Part shown: piece after piece, positions 45,983 through 51,678 of the stretch | Layout of the letters: each line of letters starts with the position of its first letter | Numbering within the stretch: position 1 is the first letter of the stretch | Source of the DNA: Gammaproteobacteria bacterium | Lineage (GTDB): Bacteria > Pseudomonadota > Gammaproteobacteria > UBA9339 | Length of the DNA: 51,678 nucleotides | Reading direction: 5' to 3' | Assembly (NCBI GenBank): GCA_016936855.1 | Contig: JAFGXA010000047.1 | Location: forward strand, 1 to 51,678 | Position numbers and translations under genes: made by a program | Notes under the pieces: model-generated | What the model saw: only the letters and a program-made list of their open reading frames with translations | Databases searched by the model: none | What the model was told of the DNA's origin: nothing

Positions 45983-47422
45983 ATGAAAAGAACGATACGT
46001 TATTTTGTGTTTTTACCGTTGATGCTTTGCGGTTTTGGCGCTTTTGCCACAACTTTTAAGTTAATAAATGTTCCAGTTGCAACCATGTATAAAAGTGCAT
46101 CACAGAATTCAGAAACAATATCGTCAGCTATTTATGGCAGTAGAGTTAAAATAATAAATACCAGGCGCAATTGGAGCAAAGTCGAAACAGATGATGGATA
46201 TCAAGGCTGGGTTAAATCTCGTAATTTAATTAATCAATATAGATTAGATGGTAATTATAAAGCAAAAGTTACTAATTTATTTGCGCGTATTTATCGCGCT
46301 TCAAGTTTACATCAAAAGCCCATTATGAGTGTGGCTTTTGGCACAATGCTGTCTGTTAGTAAAACCGAAGACCCCAGATGGGATAAGGTGTATTTGTTAA
46401 ATGGTAAGCAGTATTGGATTCGAAGTGGAACATTGAAGTTGAATCCAAAGAATTTAACGTTAAAGCAAATGGTGGCATTAACTAGGAAATTTGTGGGATT
46501 GCCTTATACTTGGGGTGGGGTCTCTACTTTCGGTTTTGATTGTTCAGGTTTTGTGCAATTTATGTTTCGGCAGATGGGTATTGTTTTGCCGCGTAATGGC
46601 GTGGATCAAGCCGCTTGGCCAGGTTTTATAAAAGTGTCAAAAAATGATTTAAAGCCAGGGGACGCCATGTATTTTGGTTACAATAAGGTAATAAGTCATG
46701 CTGGTATTTATATAGGTAACGGCAAGTTTGCTGATATCACCATGTTTAATACTTCGGATTTACAGATTAGTGATTTTTCTAATCCTCATTGGCAAAAATT
46801 ATTTATTGCAGCTAGAAGACTAAAAACCAATCTTGCTAACATTCAGCCGCTTAGCGCCAGTATGATGAAAAAAATGCAGCAATATACTTGGCACAAAGGT
46901 TGCCCGGTTGCATTACAAGATCTAAGCGCATTACGTGTTACCTATTATGGTTTCGACAAGAAAACACATGTAGGGACTTTAGTTGTTAATAGAAAATTTG
47001 CGCCAGAGATTAGTGAACTTTTCGCGGCTCTCTATCAGCATAAGTTCCCGATAGAATCTATTAAACCAATGTATGAGTTTCGTGGGAATGATGATGCTTC
47101 GATGAAGGCTGATAATAGTTCGGCTTTTAATTGTCGGGAAATGACTGATTTTCCTAACCAATTTTCAATTCATAGTTATGGTGCTGCAATTGATATTAAT
47201 CCTTTAATTAATCCATATGTGTTTGGTGATAAGGTTTCTCCCGTTGAAGGAAAGAAGTATTTAGATCGTGCTAGTTATCACAAGGGAAAAATAACGAAAG
47301 ATAGTTTTATTGTAAAAGAGTTTGCAAGGTATGGCTGGGATTGGGGTGGTTCTTGGCCAAAGGGTCATCCTCAAGATTACCAACATTTTGAAAAAACATC
47401 GTTTGTGAGGGGTGATTTATGA
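45983..47422 (+). CDS. secreted SH3-NlpC/P60-M15 peptidoglycan hydrolase
   Basis: 479 residues. A signal peptide runs to about residue 22 (LMLCGFGAFA). Two SH3b-like domains follow (about 27-85 and 95-150; WVKSRNL, YWIRSGT). An NlpC/P60 domain (about 160-275) has GLPYTWGGVSTFGFDCSGF with catalytic Cys187 and SHAGIYIGNG with His239. The C-terminal M15-type domain (about 300-475) has SIHSYGAAIDINP (His397, Asp404) and DYQHFE (His468) as zinc ligands. Two peptidase classes on one chain would cut both stem-peptide and cross-link bonds in the periplasm. It overlaps waaL by 4 bp. Confidence 0.88.
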   Translation: MKRTIRYFVFLPLMLCGFGAFATTFKLINVPVATMYKSASQNSETISSAIYGSRVKIINTRRNWSKVETDDGYQGWVKSRNLINQYRLDGNYKAKVTNLFARIYRASSLHQKPIMSVAFGTMLSVSKTEDPRWDKVYLLNGKQYWIRSGTLKLNPKNLTLKQMVALTRKFVGLPYTWGGVSTFGFDCSGFVQFMFRQMGIVLPRNGVDQAAWPGFIKVSKNDLKPGDAMYFGYNKVISHAGIYIGNGKFADITMFNTSDLQISDFSNPHWQKLFIAARRLKTNLANIQPLSASMMKKMQQYTWHKGCPVALQDLSALRVTYYGFDKKTHVGTLVVNRKFAPEISELFAALYQHKFPIESIKPMYEFRGNDDASMKADNSSAFNCREMTDFPNQFSIHSYGAAIDINPLINPYVFGDKVSPVEGKKYLDRASYHKGKITKDSFIVKEFARYGWDWGGSWPKGHPQDYQHFEKTSFVRGDL

Positions 47423-48615
47423 AGGATGTGATTATATATTTGGCGGAGTTTGATAGAAAAAACTTATTCAAGTTAGCTAGTATATTAGCGGTGATGATTG
47501 CCATTGCCTTACCGATATCAACCGCACTAGTAAATGTATTGTTTGTGTTGGTTCCGCTTTTGGTTGTTTTGTCAGGCGATCTGAAAGAAAAGTTTGATGC
47601 TATAAAAGACAATAGTGTGGCGATGACTTTCTTTCTGTTTTTTGTGATGTTTGTTGTTGGTTGCTTTTATACAACCGCACCGCTTCACGACATGCTTCAC
47701 ACTTTGCTAAAGTATGATAAATTCTTTTTAATTCTATTTTTGTTTCCGATTTTTTCAGATAATAAGTGGCGGAATATTGCGGTCAATGCTTTTGTGGCCA
47801 CTGTCCTGATAACGGTTTTGCTGTCATATTTTAAGTTTTTTGTATTATCTCATTTTTTTGATTCGTTATTTGCTGGTGCCAAGCAAAGTCAATCATCTAT
47901 ATTTAAAAATTATATTCAAGCCAGTTTCTTGGTTTCTATTTGTTTTTATATTTTGCTTATAGAGTTTAGTAAGTATAAAAAATTTTGGTGGATCCTGGTT
48001 CCGATTATTTTGTTGCTTTTGTTCGATTTGTTTTTTATGAATAAAGGCAGAACAGGGTATATAGTTACAGCAGCTCTTATAGTGCTTTTTTGTTGGCAAA
48101 AATTTCGGTGGGAAGGAATGTTGGCGGCTTTGCTAGCGATTGTGCTTGGGACTATTTGTTTGTTTCATTTTTCCACAAATTTTAGTGTCAGAATGGACCA
48201 AGCTTACAAAAATGTAGAGTTAAATCGTTTGCATTCTTCTGTTGGGCTAAGGACTTCTTTTTTTAGACATAGTGTAAATATTATTAAGCATAGTCCCGTA
48301 ATTGGCTTTGGCACTGGAAGTTTTATAGCAGAGAGTAAAAATATAAAGGATGATAGTTATGTGCCTAGCGCAAATCCGCACAATGAATATTTAAATATCG
48401 GCGTGCAATTTGGTTTGGTAGGCGTTGCGTTTTTGTTTTTTATGTTCGGTTGGCAATGGTATAAAAGCTACTCTTTGCCTGAAAAATGGCGATTTATTGC
48501 GCAGGGGATTATTGTCTCTATCATGGTTGGAAGTTTGGCCAATTCTTGGCTGATGGATACCACCGAGGGGCATTTGTATGTCTACTTTATGGCTGTGATA
48601 TTTTCTGCGTTATGA
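47419..48615 (+). CDS. WaaL-type O-antigen ligase
   Basis: A 398-residue Wzy_C-family membrane protein with about 11 hydrophobic helices. LFFMNKGRTGYIVTAALIVL carries the conserved R-x-G, and SVGLRTSFFRHSVNIIKHSP...GFGTGSF...NPHNEYLNIGVQFG is the periplasmic H-N-x-x-L motif typical of ligases. It would join undecaprenyl-linked glycan to lipid A-core. The downstream kinase gene overlaps (ATGA), as expected for a core region. Confidence 0.82.
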   Translation: MKDVIIYLAEFDRKNLFKLASILAVMIAIALPISTALVNVLFVLVPLLVVLSGDLKEKFDAIKDNSVAMTFFLFFVMFVVGCFYTTAPLHDMLHTLLKYDKFFLILFLFPIFSDNKWRNIAVNAFVATVLITVLLSYFKFFVLSHFFDSLFAGAKQSQSSIFKNYIQASFLVSICFYILLIEFSKYKKFWWILVPIILLLLFDLFFMNKGRTGYIVTAALIVLFCWQKFRWEGMLAALLAIVLGTICLFHFSTNFSVRMDQAYKNVELNRLHSSVGLRTSFFRHSVNIIKHSPVIGFGTGSFIAESKNIKDDSYVPSANPHNEYLNIGVQFGLVGVAFLFFMFGWQWYKSYSLPEKWRFIAQGIIVSIMVGSLANSWLMDTTEGHLYVYFMAVIFSAL

Positions 48616-49244
48616 GTGGTTCTTTGTTTGATAATCCGGCGTTTTTGATTAAACAAAATAGCGTTATTACGATAAAAAATAATCAAAATGACTCGACCTC
48701 GGTTTACTTGATTGCGATTAATAATAAAAAATATGTAATAAAAAAATATAGATCAAATTCCTACTGGAAATTTTTAATTAATCTTTTTCGAACAAGCAAG
48801 GCGAGGTTATGTTTTAATAATTCGCTTTTGTTAAAAAGCTTAAGTATCAATGTCGCAACGCCGATTTGTTATAAAGAAATTAGTTTTTTTGGTTTGAAGT
48901 TTGGGTCGTATTTTGTTTCTGAATATATTGATGGCGTAACGCTGTGTGATTATTTTGCAAAAAATAAAAAACCCATTTCTGAGTGGCAAGATGTTGCCAA
49001 TAAAATTGCAAACCTCGTGTCTTCTTTATATAAAAATAATATTGTGCATCATGATTTTTGCGGGAAAAATATAATGCTTAAAGATGGTGAGTTGTTTTTA
49101 TTGGATCTTGAGCATCTCAAACAATATCGTAAAAAGAATGCAAAATTTTTGAAATTACATCAGAAAGATATAGGGCTTTTTCTGAATTATTTTAATCTAA
49201 ACAAAGATGCTAAGCGCCTTTGTGGAAAAACACTGCAAAGCTAA
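48612..49244 (+). CDS. WaaP/InaA-like lipopolysaccharide core kinase
   Basis: 210 residues from ATG 48612; the earlier in-frame start lies within waaL. KYVIKKYRSN has the ATP-binding Lys region, FVSEYIDGVTLCDYF the hinge, VHHDFCGKNIML the catalytic loop (HxD...N), and LFLLDLEHL the DFG equivalent. It probably phosphorylates a heptose/Kdo of the inner core. The start overlaps the waaL stop by 4 bp. Confidence 0.78.
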   Translation: MSGSLFDNPAFLIKQNSVITIKNNQNDSTSVYLIAINNKKYVIKKYRSNSYWKFLINLFRTSKARLCFNNSLLLKSLSINVATPICYKEISFFGLKFGSYFVSEYIDGVTLCDYFAKNKKPISEWQDVANKIANLVSSLYKNNIVHHDFCGKNIMLKDGELFLLDLEHLKQYRKKNAKFLKLHQKDIGLFLNYFNLNKDAKRLCGKTLQS

Positions 49245-49245
49245 C

Positions 49246-50088
49246 ATGAAAACAAATTATTTTTCGCATGATGATATTGAGATTTTTTATGAAACTTTTG
49301 GGGATAACAATGATCCTGCAGTTTTGTTGATTATGGGGGCTTGTTCTCCTGGATGTTATTGGCCGGATGAGTTTTGTCAGCGCATTGTTGATCAAGGCTA
49401 TTTTGTGATTCGTTATGATCATCGTGATACAGGTTGTTCTTCAGCGATTGATTTTGCGAAAAACCCGTATAATTTAGAAATTTTGGCGCAAGATGCGATT
49501 GAATTATTAGGTTGCTTGGAAGTTAAAAAAGTACATCTAATTGGCACATCGATGGGTGGGTATGTTGCACAGCTGATGACCTTAGAGCGGCCGGAATTGG
49601 TGTTTTCTTTGAGTTTGTTAACATCAACTTTTGATTTGTCGCATTTGGGCGAATTATTTGTTAATGGTCGCTTGAGTAACAGCAAATTGTCTCCGCCTTG
49701 TGATGCGATTGTTGACTCTTTGGTAAATCATACAGAAATTGATTTAGTTGATTCTTGGCATATTTTGCATAGTGATGCGGCTAAATTCCCGCTTGATTTC
49801 TATCAAGCCTTGGCCGCAGTAAGTTATGAGCATAATAAGCCTGGTCGAGATCCGGCTAATCATTTGCGCGCAATTAATAAAACGGATTTTAATATTGCGC
49901 CAAAATTGAAAAACATCAAAGTGCCAGTATTGGTTGTGCATGGAACTAATGATCCGATATTGCCACTTGATCACGGCGTGGCGTTAGCCGGCGCTTTTGA
50001 TGATGCGAGGTTTGTGGTCGTCGATAAAATGGGGCATATGTTAGCGCCAGAGTTTTGGAGGCAGATTTTAGCTGCTTTCTTTATTTAG
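49246..50088 (+). CDS. alpha/beta hydrolase
   Basis: 280 residues from ATG 49246. VLLIMGACSPGCYW is the oxyanion region, IRYDHRDTGCS the strand-3 motif, LIGTSMGGYVAQLM the nucleophile elbow (GTSMGG), VPVLVVHGTNDPILPLDHG the acid, and DKMGHMLAPE the His. This resembles the EstA/aclacinomycin methylesterase-like group. Substrate unknown. It directly follows the core-kinase gene and converges with the lipase (4-bp overlap). Confidence 0.85.
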   Translation: MKTNYFSHDDIEIFYETFGDNNDPAVLLIMGACSPGCYWPDEFCQRIVDQGYFVIRYDHRDTGCSSAIDFAKNPYNLEILAQDAIELLGCLEVKKVHLIGTSMGGYVAQLMTLERPELVFSLSLLTSTFDLSHLGELFVNGRLSNSKLSPPCDAIVDSLVNHTEIDLVDSWHILHSDAAKFPLDFYQALAAVSYEHNKPGRDPANHLRAINKTDFNIAPKLKNIKVPVLVVHGTNDPILPLDHGVALAGAFDDARFVVVDKMGHMLAPEFWRQILAAFFI

Positions 50089-51470
50089 TTTGTCTTGTTT
50101 GCGCCGTTTGCCAATAACAGTTTTGCCATATGTGGGTGATCATATTCTATGGCTATTTGCACTAAAGACAAATGATTTGTGCCATGTTGCGCGCTTAAGT
50201 TGAGTCCGCCTTTTGCTATTAGTTTTTTTGCAAAGTCAATATCTCCACACATCACTGCCCAGTAAAGTTTTTTGTTGTCATTTGCATTAGCAAATATTTT
50301 TCTTCGTAGCCAAGATTTGCCATCATAATTATTGTTAATGACGTCATATAGCGTTGGTGATTTACTTGATGTGATAGGTGTTATTGGTTTGTTGAGTGTT
50401 TCTTGTTGAGAGTTGCCATCGTTTTGTAAATTAAGTTCACCATGTTCTTGATCTAGTTTTTCGATAAAAGATTTTCGATAATTTTCATAGTCACCATATT
50501 TTTTTTGCAAAGATGTATCATGCACCCAGGCGTATGCCATATATAGTTGCCAATAATCTTTATAGGCAGAGTAGTTTAGGTAGTATTTGTATGCTGCAGC
50601 AAATCCAACTGGCCAGTTATCAAAATTGGTTGTTGGAGAGTACTGGCTGTGACTGTGTATGTAGTTATACATGGTCATTAGTCTATGCTGGTGGAGGCTG
50701 TAGTTTTTGAAGTAGTAAATAACTCCAGGGGATCCTAGCGTTGATGTGGGGATGGAAGAGAAAACTTCATGAGAATCAGTAAACACGTATGTTCTATTTG
50801 TTTTTATTTGTTCATTACAAGTATTTATTGCGTCAGCTCTGTCGAAGACGTGAGTGATGGCCATACTCACATTATTGTAAGCGTTGTTGTTTAAAAGCCC
50901 TTTAATTATCATTTTTTGAATGATTGGCTTTACGCCCGGTGTTTCGAAGACAACGCTGTGTTCGTCTGTTAAATTGTGGCTATATTCTTTGGCGACAATT
51001 AACTCGGCCAATGCTGCGCCCAAAGAATGTCCAGTATATCGGTATTCGATTGATGCTGAAGGATATTCGTTTTCTGCGTATTTTCTTACCGCGATGTCAT
51101 ATTTTAGTGCGTAATTATATTGGTAAGGTACGAGTCCCAGCATTATTTCAAAATCATTGATATCATCGAACGCATTGCTACTACCGCGTTGTGCTACCTC
51201 TATGATTATGTGCGATGGATCTTTTTTGTTGATGAATGATTCTGCATAATAGCCTTGTTTTAGTACATCAGATGATGGCTTTACATAGTAAGACCACCCT
51301 GTTGGCAACGGTACGCTTGGGTGTTGCCAAGCATCGTATGCAATCCTAGAAAACACCGATGCTTGAGTTAGATATTCTTCTCCCCACGAATCCGCTAGGG
51401 CGAATTGCGAGATCAATAAGCCGCAAGTTAGTGCCAGCGCAATAGTTTTGCTAGTAGTTCTTTTCGACAT
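50085..51470 (-). CDS. secreted lipase-like protein with C-terminal ankyrin repeats
   Basis: 461 residues. A Sec signal peptide runs to about residue 26 (ALTCGLLISQFALA/DS). The lipase class 3-like part has GSSNAFDDINDFEIM, YRYTGHSLGAALAELIVA with nucleophile Ser149, and VVFETPGVKPI. A serine-rich linker (about 345-370) leads to about two ankyrin repeats (LYWAVMCGDIDFAKKLIAKG and SLVQIAIEYDHPHMAKLLLA). A secreted lipase with eukaryotic-type repeats suggests a host-directed factor (inference). It lies next to the right terminal repeat; 51471-51596 shows no gene. Confidence 0.78.
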   Translation of the reverse strand: MSKRTTSKTIALALTCGLLISQFALADSWGEEYLTQASVFSRIAYDAWQHPSVPLPTGWSYYVKPSSDVLKQGYYAESFINKKDPSHIIIEVAQRGSSNAFDDINDFEIMLGLVPYQYNYALKYDIAVRKYAENEYPSASIEYRYTGHSLGAALAELIVAKEYSHNLTDEHSVVFETPGVKPIIQKMIIKGLLNNNAYNNVSMAITHVFDRADAINTCNEQIKTNRTYVFTDSHEVFSSIPTSTLGSPGVIYYFKNYSLHQHRLMTMYNYIHSHSQYSPTTNFDNWPVGFAAAYKYYLNYSAYKDYWQLYMAYAWVHDTSLQKKYGDYENYRKSFIEKLDQEHGELNLQNDGNSQQETLNKPITPITSSKSPTLYDVINNNYDGKSWLRRKIFANANDNKKLYWAVMCGDIDFAKKLIAKGGLNLSAQHGTNHLSLVQIAIEYDHPHMAKLLLANGANKTN

Positions 51471-51596
51471 TCAACCTATTTTAATGTTTTTACCATTTGT
51501 ATCAAGTAGCAATACTTCTTTTGGTGTGTTTTTGTTGCTTTTGCGGGTCTCGTTTTTCGACTAGATAACGTTTTTATGATGTGGCCGTTAGTTGAT

Positions 51597-51678
51597 CAGG
51601 ACTTACGCGAAAAACATTTTTCTGAAGTTATTTTCAGATAATTTTCATTTTTCCGCATAAAGTTCTTGACAGGGTTTT
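51597..51678. repeat. right copy of 82-bp terminal inverted repeat
   Basis: Exact reverse complement of 3-84, starting CAGGACTTACGCGAAAAACA and ending in GACAGGGTTTT at the last base of the window. See the left copy for interpretation. Confidence 0.9.

Noticed and set aside
45837-46052. Minus-strand open frame with a repeated SLYVILD-type heptapeptide
   Set aside because: The repeats are the translated 21-bp tandem units and the CSPVIPA arm; the rest overlaps the signal peptide of the NlpC/P60 gene.

Overview
The window looks like an AT-rich gammaproteobacterial chromosome segment, probably host-associated and possibly Legionellales-like. That placement is inferred from gene content: ttcA, rsfS-rlmH, murJ, a WaaL/WaaP-like pair, an ankyrin-tailed secreted lipase, an ADP-ribosyltransferase remnant, and pdxS/pdxT, which are uncommon in Gammaproteobacteria. 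No rRNA or single decisive marker is present. The window is bounded by a perfect 82-bp inverted repeat (3-84 and 51597-51678). This suggests either a contig that breaks inside inverted copies of one mobile element or a segment bracketed by two copies.

Layout. 0.2-3.6 kb is a scar region: an ADP-ribosyltransferase/integrase chimera with a premature stop, an intact GH65 maltose-phosphorylase-like gene, and a DUF4143 ATPase fragment. 3.6-6.6 kb holds the compact minus-strand operon pdxS-pdxT-murJ. Its promoter overlaps the opposing promoter of a tRNA-Arg(CCU). 6.8-12.3 kb is a plus-strand nucleotide-sugar operon: rmlA-C-D-B (dTDP-L-rhamnose), then gmd-fcl (GDP-L-fucose). 12.3-19.5 kb is a minus-strand operon: GT2, asparagine-synthase-like amidotransferase, WbpP-type epimerase, WbpA-type dehydrogenase and GT4, which fits an amidated N-acetylhexosaminuronic acid. 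The housekeeping pair rsfS-rlmH lies downstream of it.

19.6-28.2 kb is a tightly overlapping plus-strand operon: wzx, class V aminotransferase, DUF2284 protein, LicC/PntC-like nucleotidyltransferase, a second divergent DUF2284-like protein, CDP-alcohol phosphotransferase, KpsC-like glycosyltransferase, wzy and GT2. The five-gene block 21.0-24.6 kb is the best candidate for an undescribed system. It looks able to make, CTP-activate and transfer an amino-alcohol phosphate or phosphonate, but it includes two cysteine-rich proteins of unknown role and a phosphotransferase whose last motif Asp is His. 28.2-37.1 kb is a minus-strand pseudaminic acid operon with pseC, pseB, pseG, pseH and pseI, an SpsF-type cytidylyltransferase as the likely PseF, an extra aldo/keto reductase, an extra glutamate-semialdehyde-type aminotransferase, and an aspC gene at the head.

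37.2-51.5 kb contains tRNA-Ala and tRNA-Glu, an RraA-like protein, a lone glycosyltransferase, manC, ttcA, an ABC-F ATPase, a GH13 trehalose-synthase-like gene, an SH3-NlpC/P60-M15 peptidoglycan hydrolase, waaL, a WaaP-like kinase, an alpha/beta hydrolase and a secreted lipase with C-terminal ankyrin repeats. Two small palindromic elements lie here; one supplies the last codons of the GH13 gene.

Together the genes would supply rhamnose, fucose/mannose, an amidated uronic acid, pseudaminic acid and a phospho-decoration to one Wzx/Wzy-dependent surface polysaccharide, with ligation by the WaaL-like protein.
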